Source: Acidobacteriota bacterium
GTDB lineage: Bacteria > Acidobacteriota > Thermoanaerobaculia > UBA5066 > Gp7-AA6
Assembly (NCBI GenBank): GCA_020199905.1
Contig: JAIVJS010000081.1
Span: forward strand, 30,050-94,049
Length of the DNA: 64,000 bases
Direction: 5' to 3'
In this document: positions 16,230 to 24,869 of the stretch, in pieces
Numbering within the stretch: position 1 is the stretch's first letter
Layout of the letters: each line of letters opens with the position of its first letter
Translations under genes and position numbers: made by a program
The notes under the pieces: generated by a model
What the model saw: the letters and a program-made list of their open reading frames with translations, nothing else
Told to the model about the DNA's origin: nothing
Database searches by the model: none

Positions 16230-16280
16230 CGGGGACCGGGAAACGGGAAACGAAACTGATAGCTGATACCTGGTAACTGC

Positions 16281-16556
16281 AGCCCCTCAGCGCTCGGACC
16301 GGATCCACCGCCTGGATGCCGACGGCCGCGAGGGCGAGCGCGACGGCGCCGAATACGGCGACCAAAAGCATGATGTCTCGGCGGTCCTCGAGTGAACGGA
16401 CGAGGACGCGCTCGAGCAGTACGAGTTCGACGGGCACACCCGCATCGCCACTTCAGGCTGCGGAAAGAGCGCGACGCTCGCGCTCCGGACGTTGCCGCCT
16501 ACGCCGATGATCGTGACGGGAACGTCGGACTGCGAATCCATCCCCCCCTGACGCTG
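16281..16556 (-). pseudogene. ABC permease (MacB/ADOP type) remnant
   Basis: The minus strand carries DSQSDVPVTIIGVGGNVRSA and VALFPQPEVAM in one frame. Another frame carries LLERVLVRSLEDRRDIMLLV, AVFGAVALALAAVGI and DPVRALRG. These are the periplasmic-domain and last-membrane-segment signatures of MacB/FtsX-like permeases (IVGVVGDVR..., LERVLADSLARRR..., DPMVALR). Most of the protein is deleted, leaving joined short pieces. Confidence 0.65.
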
Positions 16557-16574
16557 CCGGGCGGGTTCCGGCGC

Positions 16575-17588
16575 CTACGCCATCTTGCCGGAGGCGACGT
16601 CGCGGAAGAAGCCGAGGAGGTGCCGGAAGTACGCCGGCTGGTCGTCGTACATCCCCATGTGGCTTCCGTTCTCACAGACGCCGACGCGCGACCGCGGGAT
16701 CGCGCGGCCCATCTTCTGGATGTCGGCGACGCTCATCGTGTCGTGCCGCCCGACGAGGAGAAGGGTCGGAACGCGGATCTTCGGGAGGTCGTTCCACCGG
16801 TCCCAGTCCTTGAACGTCCCATTGACGACGAACTCATTCGGGCCCTGCATCGTGTTGTAGACCGGCGTCGCGAGGTGCTTGAACGTCCGCGAGACGGGAT
16901 CCGGCCACGGGTCCAGGCGGCACAGGTGCTCCGCGTAGATCCGCTTGAGCATCACGTCCTGATATTCGGGCGCCTCGAACTCGCCTTTCGCCTCGTACTT
17001 CTCGAGCACGGCGATGACGTCGGCCGGCAGCTTCTTCCGCAGCTCGTTGATGTACGTGACGTAGGAGGCCACGCTTGCCGTCATGTCGGAGATCACGAGA
17101 GCTTTCAGGTGCCTCTGGTATTTCAGCGCGTACTCGATCCCGAGCATCCCTCCCCAGGAGTGGCCGAAGAGATAGAAGTTCTCGAGGCCGAGCGCGGAGC
17201 GGACTTGCTCGACTTCCTCCCGGAACCGGTCGACCGTCCACAGGCTCTTGTCGTCCGGCTGGTCGGAGTATGCCGACCCGAGCTGGTCGTAGTAGTAGAA
17301 CTCGATTCCCTGCTGCGGGAGGAAGTCCTCGAAGCACTCGAGATACTCGTGCGTCGCGCCCGGGCCGCCGTGGAGGGTCAGGACCTTGATCCGGCCCTCC
17401 CCCACCTTCTTCGTCCACACGTTGTACTTGCCATCGACCTGGATCAGGCGGATTCCGCCGGTCTTGATTTCACCGGCCGCGGCGGGGGCGGGACGCCGGG
17501 CGGGCCGCGCCGCGGCGCGGGCGGGGGCGGCCGCCGAAACGAGCGCTCCCGCTCCGAGCTTGAAGAAGTCGCGGCGATGGACGGGCAT
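16575..17588 (-). CDS. Exported proline iminopeptidase-like alpha/beta hydrolase
   Basis: 337 residues from ATG 17588. A twin-arginine signal (HRRDFFKLGAGALVSAAAPA) sends it to the periplasm. Hydrolase signatures: oxyanion loop LTLHGGPGATHEY, nucleophile FGHSWGGMLGIEY, PTLLLVGRHDTMS (acid) and ENGSHMGMYD (His). The PIP/S33 family releases N-terminal residues from short peptides. Downstream (17623-17650) is a TTGAGCG heptamer array just before its start. No clear ribosome site is seen. Confidence 0.88.
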   Translation of the reverse strand: MPVHRRDFFKLGAGALVSAAAPARAAARPARRPAPAAAGEIKTGGIRLIQVDGKYNVWTKKVGEGRIKVLTLHGGPGATHEYLECFEDFLPQQGIEFYYYDQLGSAYSDQPDDKSLWTVDRFREEVEQVRSALGLENFYLFGHSWGGMLGIEYALKYQRHLKALVISDMTASVASYVTYINELRKKLPADVIAVLEKYEAKGEFEAPEYQDVMLKRIYAEHLCRLDPWPDPVSRTFKHLATPVYNTMQGPNEFVVNGTFKDWDRWNDLPKIRVPTLLLVGRHDTMSVADIQKMGRAIPRSRVGVCENGSHMGMYDDQPAYFRHLLGFFRDVASGKMA

Positions 17589-17622
17589 CTGTGCGAGGGA
17601 AAGATACTCGATTCGAGGGAGG

Positions 17623-17650
17623 TTGAGCGTCAGGCGTTGAGCCTTGAGCG
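17623..17650. repeat. Heptamer array TTGAGCG x4
   Basis: Four 7-nt units (TTGAGCG, TCAGGCG, TTGAGCC, TTGAGCG) just upstream of the hydrolase start; a shorter CGCTCGA/CGCTCAA pair lies at 17754-17767. Confidence 0.75.
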
Positions 17651-17773
17651 TTCGTTTCGCCTGCCGCTTCCCCCTCTCCCGGAGCGCCGGCCGAAAGAGG
17701 GGATTCGGGAACGGTCCCCTCATCACCCCGCGTTTGTCCGGACGCTCGCAAAACGCTCGACGCTCAACTCTCT

Positions 17774-18019
17774 TCAGGCAATCCACCCCCGACTCTGATA
17801 CTCCATGTATCGCGCGGTCCGCTCGGCGGCGGGGCGGCCGAAGTAACGCTCGACGACCCGCAGCGCGAGGTCGATGCCCGAGGTCAGACCGCCGGCGGTC
17901 GGCCTGGAATCGTCCGCCCCGAGAGGCCGGAGGCTGCGGGCGGAGCGCGCGTGCGACGCGGGAACCGGCGAGGACGGCCGCGCCAGAGCGGAGCCGGTCA
18001 GGAATTCACGACGCTTCAT
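17774..18019 (-). pseudogene. DJ-1/PfpI protein with internal deletion
   Basis: The 81-codon frame keeps a twin-arginine start (MKRREFLTGSALARPS) and the C-terminal DJ-1/PfpI helix region TAGGLTSGIDLALRVVERYF then RTARYMEYQSRGW. The central ~150 residues, including the nucleophile elbow Cys, are missing, yet the frame remains open. Both ends are kept and the middle is gone, as in several other genes here. Unlikely to be an active isocyanide hydratase or glyoxalase. Confidence 0.7.
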
Positions 18020-18101
18020 GACGCGTCCTTCTGTGCGACGCCGCCGACGTTACCCGTGCTCTTGTCGAACATCAACAGGAAGGCGCGGCCGCGCGTCTGA
18101 A

Positions 18102-18150
18102 CTCTCAGCTTTCAGCACTCAGCTTTCAGCACTCAGCTCTCAGCTGCCGG
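18102..18150. repeat. Heptamer array CTNTCAG x6-7
   Basis: CTCTCAG, CTTTCAG, CACTCAG, CTTTCAG, CACTCAG, CTCTCAG, CTGCCGG: seven 7-nt units in register, upstream of the LolA-like gene. Confidence 0.9.
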
Positions 18151-18229
18151 CTTGACACGGGAGGAACAGGCGCCTGGGCGATTTTCAGTGGCGGAAATTC
18201 CCGCGGGGAGGCCCGGGTTTTCGGTTTCA

Positions 18230-19159
18230 GTGCTGGCGAAGAGCCTGACCCTTCTGCTTTCTTCGGGGATGCTTCTCGGCGCCAGGGCGTCCGCGCCCGC
18301 TCAGACGGCGGCCGCGCGCGACACCCCGCCCGCCCTCTCGAGTCCGGCCTCGATCGCGGACGAGAAACCGCTGCCGGAGCTCGGCCCGTTCCTGGAGGAC
18401 GTCCGGGCCCGCCTCCACAGCGACGAGGTCCTGCTCGATCAGTACACGTTCACCGAACGCCACACGGAGCGCGAGCTCGACGCCCGGGGGGGCGTTCGGA
18501 AGGTCAAGACGGAGACCTACGAGGTGTATCCCTCGCTCGAGCCCGGGCATACCTACCGGCGGCTCGTCGAGAAGAATGGCCGTCCCCTGGACGCCCGCGA
18601 GCTCGCGGCGGAGGACCGGAAGCACGAGAAAAAGGTGGCCGACGACGGCTCCCTGGAGGAAATGGAGAAGAAGCGGACGGCCCGGCTGACGCAGTCGCGG
18701 CAGCGGGAGGAGTCCGGCGTCCGGCAGGTCTTCCGGATCTACGACATCGCCGTCGCCGGTCGGGAGATGCTCGACGGAAGGCCGGCGATCGTGGTGACGT
18801 TCAAGCCCCGCCCGGACGTCGAAGTGAGCGGGCGGGCGGGCCGCGTCCTGAAGGCGCTGGCCGGGCGCGCCTGGATCGACGAAGAGGACCGTCAGCTCGT
18901 GCGCGTGGACGCGGAGCTCGTCGACAACCTCTCCTTCGGCCTCGGCGTGCTTGCCCGCCTTCACAAGGGGAGCCGCGCCTCCCTCCTGCGCCGCAAGGTC
19001 AACGGCGAGATCTGGCTCCCCGCGGTGGCCCGGTTTTCCGGCAGCGCCCGGCTGCTCCTCTTCAAGGGCCTTCGGCTCGACGCCTTGAGCGAATACTCTG
19101 ACTATCGGAAGTTCCAGGTCGCGACCTCGACGGACATCGTCCCGGAACCGAGCGAGTGA
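18230..19159 (+). CDS. Secreted LolA-like / outer-membrane lipoprotein-sorting-type protein
   Basis: 309 residues if started at GTG 18230, which gives a clean signal peptide (MLAKSLTLLLSSGMLLGARA). GTG 18188 and TTG 18152 are alternative starts, and no ribosome site settles it. The mature part has HSDEVLLDQYTFTERHTERE, a charged helix, then IYDIAVAGREMLDGRPAIVV, TFKPRP, AWIDEEDRQLVRVDAELVDN and NGEIWLPAVARF, the half-barrel strand pattern of LolA/LppX-like proteins common in Acidobacteriota. Envelope location likely; ligand unknown. Confidence 0.65.
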   Translation: MLAKSLTLLLSSGMLLGARASAPAQTAAARDTPPALSSPASIADEKPLPELGPFLEDVRARLHSDEVLLDQYTFTERHTERELDARGGVRKVKTETYEVYPSLEPGHTYRRLVEKNGRPLDARELAAEDRKHEKKVADDGSLEEMEKKRTARLTQSRQREESGVRQVFRIYDIAVAGREMLDGRPAIVVTFKPRPDVEVSGRAGRVLKALAGRAWIDEEDRQLVRVDAELVDNLSFGLGVLARLHKGSRASLLRRKVNGEIWLPAVARFSGSARLLLFKGLRLDALSEYSDYRKFQVATSTDIVPEPSE

Positions 19160-19199
19160 CGGGCCGCGTCCCCCGCGCGGGAGGCCGTTCCGAAAAAAG

Positions 19200-20708
19200 C
19201 TAGCCCGGCCCGGAGGCCGCGATCGCCCGGCCCAGCCGGACGACGATCCCGGGAACCGCGCGGACGTCCGGGAGTGTCGTGCGGAAGTTCACGATGCAGG
19301 CGCGCAGCGCGAACCGTCCGCCCACCCGGGCGTTGCTGACGAAGAGCTCCCCGCCGGTCTTGCACTGCGCGAGCAGCGCCTCGTTCCACCGCTCCAGGAC
19401 CGCCTCCTGCTCGGGGCGGCCCGTTCTCAAATGCGACGGCGCATAGCGAAAGGTGACGATCGAGAGCGAGCAGGTGAGGAGCTCCAGATCCGGCTCGCCG
19501 CTCACGGCCTCGGCCAGGAGCCGCGCGAGCCTGCAGTCGTCGCCGATCATTCGCACGTACCCCTCGCGGCCGGCCTGCCGCAGGCCCATCCAGACTTTCA
19601 GCGCGCGGAACCCGCGCGAGTTCTGAAAACCGAGGGCGTAGTAGTTGGGGGGCGGGTTCTCGTCCCCCTGATCGAAAGCGTAGTAGGCAGGGGTGTAGGC
19701 GAAAGCCTCCGGCAGCGCCTCGGAATTCCGGACGAGAACGCATCCGGCTTCGAGCGGCGCGTACAGCCACTTGTGCGGATCGACGGCGACCGAGTCGGCG
19801 AGCGAGATCGCCCTCAGGTCCTCGGACGCGTCCGGGAGGGAGGCCGCCGGCGCCCCATAGGCTCCGTCCGCGTGGAACCACAATCCCTCGTCCCGCGCGA
19901 TCGCGGCGATCTCGCGCAGAGGATCGATGGCCCCCGTGCTTACGGTGCCGGCGGCTCCGACGACCAGAAAGGGGCGCGCGCCCGCCGCCCGGTCGGCCGC
20001 GATCGAATCCCGCAAGGCGCGGACGTCCATCCTCTGCTGCGAATCGACGGGAACCCAGCGAATCGCGTCCGTGCCGTGTCCGAAGAGATCGGCGGCCTTG
20101 TGGATCCAGGTGTGTGTCTCGGTCGAGGCATAGACGAGAAGCCGGCGTTCGCCGGCGGAAAGTCCGCCGCTGCGGACAGAGGCACCGGCGCGGGCCCGCC
20201 GCGCGGCCAGGAAACACACGAAGTTGGCCACGTTTCCGCCGCTCACGAGAAGGCCGCCGCAATCGCGCGGGTACCCGAGGAGCTCGGCGATCCAGCCGAT
20301 CGTCTGCTCCTCGATCGCGTTGGCCATGGGAGAGAGCTCCCAGGCGCCGCAGTTCGGATTGACCGCCGCCGCGAGGAGGTCCGCGAGCGCCCCGAGGGGG
20401 GCGGCGGGGGCGGTGATGTACCCGAAGAATCGGGGATGGCCGTTGAAGACCGAGTGCTCGAAGAGAAGCCGCGAGGCCTCTTCCAGGATTTCCTCCGCCG
20501 GCGCGCCCCGACCGGGGAGCCCGCCTCCGCCGAGAAGCGGGCGCAGCTCGGCCGCCGGCTTTCCCGACGTGAGTTTCCTCTCGCGGAACGATCCGATCAG
20601 GCCGGCGATCCGGTCGACCAGGGCGTGGCCCGCCGCCCGAAACTCCTCCGCGTCCATGTCGAGCGGCGCGATCCGCCGGGAAAGCTCCCGTTCATCGGTC
20701 GGCGTCAT
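19200..20708 (-). CDS. PLP-dependent aromatic-L-amino-acid decarboxylase family (group II)
   Basis: 502 residues, usual for group II decarboxylases. Signatures: NGHPRFFGYI near the N-terminus, LVSGGNVANFVCFLAARRAR, TETHTWIHKAADLFGHG, HADGAYGAPAA (PLP Asp) and the PLP lysine in DPHKWLYAPLEAGCVLVR. The family decarboxylates tyrosine, DOPA, tryptophan, phenylalanine or glutamate; specificity cannot be fixed. ATG 20708 has GAGGAGGAG just upstream. Divergent from the PDZ protein gene. Confidence 0.9.
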   Translation of the reverse strand: MTPTDERELSRRIAPLDMDAEEFRAAGHALVDRIAGLIGSFRERKLTSGKPAAELRPLLGGGGLPGRGAPAEEILEEASRLLFEHSVFNGHPRFFGYITAPAAPLGALADLLAAAVNPNCGAWELSPMANAIEEQTIGWIAELLGYPRDCGGLLVSGGNVANFVCFLAARRARAGASVRSGGLSAGERRLLVYASTETHTWIHKAADLFGHGTDAIRWVPVDSQQRMDVRALRDSIAADRAAGARPFLVVGAAGTVSTGAIDPLREIAAIARDEGLWFHADGAYGAPAASLPDASEDLRAISLADSVAVDPHKWLYAPLEAGCVLVRNSEALPEAFAYTPAYYAFDQGDENPPPNYYALGFQNSRGFRALKVWMGLRQAGREGYVRMIGDDCRLARLLAEAVSGEPDLELLTCSLSIVTFRYAPSHLRTGRPEQEAVLERWNEALLAQCKTGGELFVSNARVGGRFALRACIVNFRTTLPDVRAVPGIVVRLGRAIAASGPG

Positions 20709-20832
20709 CGGCTCCTCCTCGAAGGAGAGAATCCTAATGCGCCGCGCTCAGCCGAAACCTTTGCTCTCCGCCTCCGTCTCCCGTCTGAGAGGGCCCCGAA
20801 AAGGGGGTTCCGACAACGAACCGGAGGTTCGA

Positions 20833-21582
20833 ATGAGAAAAAGCTCGCTGAGCGCGATGATCGCCGCCGCTCTTTTCCTGCTGCCCCTTCCCCTTCCGAT
20901 TCTGGCCCGCGAGGGCAGAGAGGCTCCATCCCGGGTCCGGGTCCGCGACGACGGAGACACGGTCGAAGTCGAGGCGGCGCGGCCGAGAGCGCGGCTCCGG
21001 CGCGTGGACGGGCGGGGCGCGATCGGCGTCCGGCTCGTCGACATAACCCCCGACCTGCGGGCCCACTTCGGGGCCCCGAAAGACGCGGGCGCTCTGATCG
21101 GCGAGGTCGACAAGGACTGTCCCGCCCGCCGGGCCGGCCTCGAGGTCGGCGACGTCGTCACCTCGGTCGACGGAGAAAAGGTCTCCTCGGCATGGGAGCT
21201 CGCGCGGACGGTCCGGCGCAAGGAGGCTGGGGAAACCCTGAAGGTGGAGCTCGTCCGCAACCGGACCGCCCGGACCGTCCAGGTGAAGGTCGAAGAGCGC
21301 CGCGAGGCGGACCTTCTCCCCGGCGAGCTCGGCGATCTCCGCGACTTCGGCCGAGACGTCGGTCGCGACGTGGGCCGCGACGCGGGACGGATGGGACGGG
21401 AGTTCGGCCGCGAAATCCGTCGCGAGATGCGCGCCCGCCCCTTTCATTTCGACTTCGACACGCAGGCCTTCAGCCTCCCGCGGCGCGACGACATCCGCCG
21501 GCTCCGCGACCGGATCGAGGACCTCGAGAAGCGGCTGAAGGGCCTCGAGGAAAAGCGCAGGGAGTCAATCGGTCGTCAGTGA
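20833..21582 (+). CDS. Secreted PDZ-domain protein with Arg/Gly repeat and coiled coil
   Basis: 249 residues from ATG 20833 (GGAGG upstream). Signal peptide SSLSAMIAAALFLLPLPLPI. The PDZ domain spans ~60-155 (GAIGVRLVDITPDLRAHFGA, GALIGEVDKDCPARRAGLEV, GDVVTSVDGEKV, LKVELVRNRTARTVQVK). Next comes a short repeat GRDVGRDVGRDAGRMGREFG (~175-195) and a C-terminal coiled coil (IRRLRDRIEDLEKRLKGLEE). There is no protease domain, so it may be a periplasmic adaptor or envelope-stress scaffold. Divergent from the decarboxylase. Confidence 0.82.
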   Translation: MRKSSLSAMIAAALFLLPLPLPILAREGREAPSRVRVRDDGDTVEVEAARPRARLRRVDGRGAIGVRLVDITPDLRAHFGAPKDAGALIGEVDKDCPARRAGLEVGDVVTSVDGEKVSSAWELARTVRRKEAGETLKVELVRNRTARTVQVKVEERREADLLPGELGDLRDFGRDVGRDVGRDAGRMGREFGREIRREMRARPFHFDFDTQAFSLPRRDDIRRLRDRIEDLEKRLKGLEEKRRESIGRQ

Positions 21583-21850
21583 TCCGTTATCCGTGATCAG
21601 TTTTCCTTTCGAGTTCTGTCAGGTGACTTTCTCGGGCTTGCGGTTGCTCTGCCAGACTCTCCACCTGCCGCTCGCGCCCCCGGAGGGCTGCATCGTCGTC
21701 GAAGTGAAAGAGTTTTCGATGGCGTCCCGCGGCCGTTGAAGGTCGTCTTTGCCTCGCATTCGCAGTCCGGATCGACGTAGGGCGCGCCTCAAAAAAGGGC
21801 GTCAGCGCCTGCGCCTCAATGGGGGTCCGACACTCCACGGATCGGGACAA

Positions 21851-21856
21851 TACAAT
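21851..21856 (+). promoter_or_regulatory. -10 box, leaderless candidate
   Basis: TACAAT, seven nucleotides, then ATG 21864; a CCGACA-like -35 sits about 18 nt upstream. Confidence 0.45.
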
Positions 21857-21863
21857 TCTCGAA

Positions 21864-22562
21864 ATGCAGGCGTCCCACATCGGAATCGTCGCGTGCAGCG
21901 CGGAGGGCGCGGCCCTCTGCTATCGGACGGTCTGCCTCGAAGCCATCCCCCGGATGGGAGAGCACGATCATCCGCGGATCACCCTCTCGGCCATTCCGAT
22001 GGCGAGACACATGGAGCACATCCGGGCCGGAGACTGGGGCGGCGTCTCGGACCTCCTCCTGGACGGGGCCATCGAAGTGGCCCGCGCCGGCGCCGCTTTC
22101 GCGATCTGTCCCGACAACACCGTCCATGAGGCGTTTCCCGGCATGCTCCCGCGATCGCCGATTCCGTGGCTTCACATCGCGGAGGTCGTCGCGTCCGCCG
22201 CCGAACGTCAGAAATTCCGGCGCCTCGGAGTGCTCGGCACCCGCTACCTGATGGAAGGCCCGGTCTACCGCGACGTGCTCGCACGGCGCGGCATCGAGAT
22301 GCGGACCCCGTCGGCGTCCGCGCGCGAGACGATCAACCGGGCGATCTTCGGTGAGCTCGTCAACGCCATCTTCACGGACTCGACCCGGGCGATGTTCAAC
22401 GAGGAGATTCGAAAGCTGCGCGAGGACGGTTGCGACGCGGCCGTCCTCGGGTGCACGGAGATTCCGCTGATCGTGCGGCCCGAAGAGTCGGTCCTGCCGA
22501 CGCTCGATTCGACCCGTCTGCTCGCGCGAGCCGCCGTCGAGCGCGCGCTCGCGGCCTCGTAA
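21864..22562 (+). CDS. Aspartate/glutamate racemase family protein
   Basis: 232 residues from ATG 21864. Two half-barrel domains carry the paired catalytic Cys: AFAICPDNTVHEAF (first) and DAAVLGCTEIPLIV (second). HIGIVACSAEGAALCYRTV, RRLGVLGTRYLMEG and RETINRAIFGELV are also typical of Asp/Glu racemases. It would interconvert L- and D-Asp or Glu, possibly for cell-wall or secreted D-amino acids. The start is chosen by the TACAAT box seven nucleotides upstream; no Shine-Dalgarno site. Confidence 0.88.
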   Translation: MQASHIGIVACSAEGAALCYRTVCLEAIPRMGEHDHPRITLSAIPMARHMEHIRAGDWGGVSDLLLDGAIEVARAGAAFAICPDNTVHEAFPGMLPRSPIPWLHIAEVVASAAERQKFRRLGVLGTRYLMEGPVYRDVLARRGIEMRTPSASARETINRAIFGELVNAIFTDSTRAMFNEEIRKLREDGCDAAVLGCTEIPLIVRPEESVLPTLDSTRLLARAAVERALAAS

Positions 22563-22598
22563 TCCCGGCGGGCGTCGTCCGCCGAGCCCGCGGAACGT

Positions 22599-22961
22599 TC
22601 AGCGGCGGGGCGGCGGCGGCGCCGCAGGCTCGGAGGAGATCACCTCCGCGTCGATGGCATCGGGCCTCGGAGCCCGCCCGACCTCGCCGCGGGTGGCGAA
22701 GAACACGGCCGCGGTCCACGTCGGCACCAGGTCGAGCCCCGGCACGAGCTCCGCCACGAACGACGGGAGAAACGCCCAGTGCCAGCCCACCAGCCAGGTC
22801 ATCGCTCCGGCGACGGCCACGTCGAGCGCGTCGTTGACGGGAGACGCGGCGCCCGGGGCGAAGAGCGGAAAGATCCCGAGCTGAAGCGCGTCCGCGGCCA
22901 TCGCCACCATGCGCGCGGTGCGAACCCTCCCCCGCCCCATGAACCGATCGGGCCCCAGCAT
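22599..22961 (-). CDS. Small membrane protein of unknown function
   Basis: 120 residues from ATG 22961 (ATG 22940 also possible). Two or three membrane segments: ADALQLGIFPLFAPG, ALDVAVAGAMTWLVGWHWAF and LVPGLDLVPTWTAAVFFATR, then a Pro-rich cytoplasmic tail (SSEPAAPPPPRR). It resembles a conserved uncharacterised Acidobacteriota membrane protein with the SPVNDALDV...GWHWAFLPSF pattern. No function can be assigned. No clear ribosome site. Confidence 0.6.
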   Translation of the reverse strand: MLGPDRFMGRGRVRTARMVAMAADALQLGIFPLFAPGAASPVNDALDVAVAGAMTWLVGWHWAFLPSFVAELVPGLDLVPTWTAAVFFATRGEVGRAPRPDAIDAEVISSEPAAPPPPRR

Positions 22962-23044
22962 GGCCCGTCGTCAAGCGAGAAACGGGCCAGAGGGACGGAA
23001 GGCGGCAGGCGGACTGAGCGCACAGCTCTTTCGAATCCCGGTTC

Positions 23045-23106
23045 CCGATCTCCCTGATCGCGGAGTACCGCGGGCGTCTCGCTCCCGTTGGTCGCTCGGC
23101 TCCCGG
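23045..23106. repeat. Dispersed element copy 2
   Basis: Plus-oriented copy of the ~70-bp element: GCGGAGTACCGCGG, then CGTCTCGCTCCCG, then GGTCGCTCGGCTCCCG. Confidence 0.85.
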
Positions 23107-23149
23107 CCCCGGTTCCCTCCACCTCCCCCCTTCCGCCTGCCGCCTCCCG

Positions 23150-23155
23150 TATTCT
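23150..23155 (+). promoter_or_regulatory. -10 box, leaderless candidate
   Basis: TATTCT, TGCCCC, then ATG 23162: six-nucleotide spacing. Confidence 0.45.
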
Positions 23156-23161
23156 TGCCCC

Positions 23162-24331
23162 ATGCCGTCGGGACGCGACTGGCTCGATCTCGCCCGGAGC
23201 ACGTTCCGATCGGTCGGGCGCAAGGACATTTCGGGGCTGTATGGCCGGGAGTGGCGCCACGCGCGCGCGCGGCTGACAGCCGACCACGCGGAAGAGCTCG
23301 AGCGGAAAGGCAACCGGGTCAAGCGCTTCCTTCGAACGACCAACGCGGTCCTGTTCGGGCTTTCGCGGCGGCTGGCGCCGGCGCGCCGCGTTCTGTTCGC
23401 CACGGCCCTCCTCTGTCTTCTCTTCGCGCTGCAGGGCCCTTCGGTCTCCCGCTCGACGGAGAAGGTGGGCAGGGTGGTACGCACGACCGAATACCACCTC
23501 TATCTCGACAACGGATGGCTCTTCCTCTCCCTGGTCGTCGTCGTTCTGCTGCTCGCTCTGGAGCTCGTGGACAAGATCAATTTCCGCGACGAGCTCGAGC
23601 TCGCGCGGGACCTCCAGGCCAGCCTGATTCCGCGCGAGCTGCCGGGTGCGGGCGGATGGGAGCTCGCGGCGCACAACGAGATCGCGAATACTGTCGGCGG
23701 AGACATCTACGACTTCGTTTCGCTTCCCGACGGCCGCCTGGCCGTGCTGTTCGGCGACGCCTCCGGCCACGGGATGGCCGCCGGGCTCGTGATGGCGGTG
23801 GCGCACGCCGCGTTTCGCACGCAGCTCGACATCGACCCTGAGCCCGAACCGGTCTTCGCGGCGTTGAACCGGATCCTCTCGCGGACGGGAGGCCCTCGCG
23901 CGTTCTTCTCCTGTGTCTATCTCCTGCTCGCGCCGGACGGCTCCTTCCGGGGATCCGTCGCGGGTCACCCTCCGGTCCTGAAGCTGTCGGCCGCCGGAGA
24001 CGTTCTCGGGCGTCTCGGAAAGGGCGCGTACCCGCTCGGGATTCGCACTCCGCTCACCTGGGACGTCGAAACGGGAAGGCTCGAGCCGCTCGAGCGGCTG
24101 CTGCTCTACTCGGACGGCGTCTCGGAGACGCGCGACACCGCGGGAATCGAGTTCGAGGAGCGGCGCGTCGAAGCGATCGCGCGCACCGGAGCGGGCCTGT
24201 ATCCCGGCGACCTCGTGGAGGCCCTCGCTCGAGAGGTGCGGGTCTTCCGCGGAGACGAGCCCCCGGAGGACGACGTCTCCATCGCCGTGATCTCCCGGCG
24301 CTGGCCCGGCCGCCGAGAGGGCTGCTCCTAG
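23162..24331 (+). CDS. Membrane PP2C/SpoIIE-type serine phosphatase (RsbU-like)
   Basis: 389 residues. A basic N-terminal region leads to two membrane segments (RRVLFATALLCLLFALQG and WLFLSLVVVVLLLALELV). A short coiled linker (FRDELELARDLQASLIPREL) precedes the SpoIIE phosphatase domain (~165-385) with metal-binding motifs GGDIYDFVSLPDGRLAVLFG, DASGHGMAAGLVMAV, LLYSDGVSETRD and DDVSIAVI. Such proteins dephosphorylate anti-anti-sigma factors in partner-switching stress control. No sigma, RsbV or RsbW gene is nearby. The stop shares a CTAG with the convergent gene. Confidence 0.88.
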   Translation: MPSGRDWLDLARSTFRSVGRKDISGLYGREWRHARARLTADHAEELERKGNRVKRFLRTTNAVLFGLSRRLAPARRVLFATALLCLLFALQGPSVSRSTEKVGRVVRTTEYHLYLDNGWLFLSLVVVVLLLALELVDKINFRDELELARDLQASLIPRELPGAGGWELAAHNEIANTVGGDIYDFVSLPDGRLAVLFGDASGHGMAAGLVMAVAHAAFRTQLDIDPEPEPVFAALNRILSRTGGPRAFFSCVYLLLAPDGSFRGSVAGHPPVLKLSAAGDVLGRLGKGAYPLGIRTPLTWDVETGRLEPLERLLLYSDGVSETRDTAGIEFEERRVEAIARTGAGLYPGDLVEALAREVRVFRGDEPPEDDVSIAVISRRWPGRREGCS

Positions 24332-24642
24332 GCGGGAGGGCGGGGGACGGACGGCGAAGCGGCGGGCACCGCGCGGCGCGATCCTCCGCGCGCCGCCAGG
24401 ATCCCGACGACGAGACCGAGGACCGCGCCGGCGATCGTGCCGATCAGCTGGCCCTTGATCAGGCGCGTGGTCGTGTAGCGGATGACCTGCGGGATGTTGA
24501 CGAGCGCCTGGACCTGCCCGTTCTGACCCTGTGACAGAAAGCCCGACTCGTTGTACCAGCTGAGAGTCGGCGGAACGAGCAGGGACGCCGCGATCGCACC
24601 GAGCAGCCCGCCGAACAGAACAAAAATCATCACTGTTTTCAT
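24328..24642 (-). CDS. Small two-span membrane protein
   Basis: 104 residues from ATG 24642. Two hydrophobic segments, MIFVLFGGLLGAIAASLLV and GQLIGTIAGAVLGLVVGILA, flank a polar loop (SWYNESGFLSQGQNGQVQAL); the tail is Pro-rich. The second segment has the Gly-zipper look of small oligomerising membrane proteins. No family recognised. The terminal CTAG is shared with the SpoIIE-type phosphatase gene, so the two transcripts converge. Confidence 0.6.
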   Translation of the reverse strand: MKTVMIFVLFGGLLGAIAASLLVPPTLSWYNESGFLSQGQNGQVQALVNIPQVIRYTTTRLIKGQLIGTIAGAVLGLVVGILAARGGSRRAVPAASPSVPRPPA

Positions 24643-24663
24643 GGAGGAACGCCAAAGCAAGAC

Positions 24664-24733
24664 CCGGGCCGGGAGAGCCGAGGGACCAGCGGGAGCGAGA
24701 CGGCCGCGGTACTCCGCGTTCGACTGGATCGGG
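24664..24733. repeat. Dispersed element copy 3
   Basis: Minus-oriented copy: GAGAGCCGAGGGACCAGCGG, then GAGACGGCCGCGGTACTCCG. It begins 22 nt upstream of the small membrane gene start. Confidence 0.85.
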
Positions 24734-24869
24734 CGTAAGTCTCACCTTCACCAACAAGCCGCTCACCCTCTCCCGCTCGGGGCAGAGGGGACAACTGATT
24801 ACTGATTGCTCTTCATCGCTTCCAATCCGTGGGGCCGGCGGTGAAACGATGATGGAGCCTGTTCAGGAG

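Noticed and set aside
21587..21880. Minus-strand 97-codon frame before the racemase gene
   Set aside because: It overlaps the racemase start and promoter, and no homology could be recognised.
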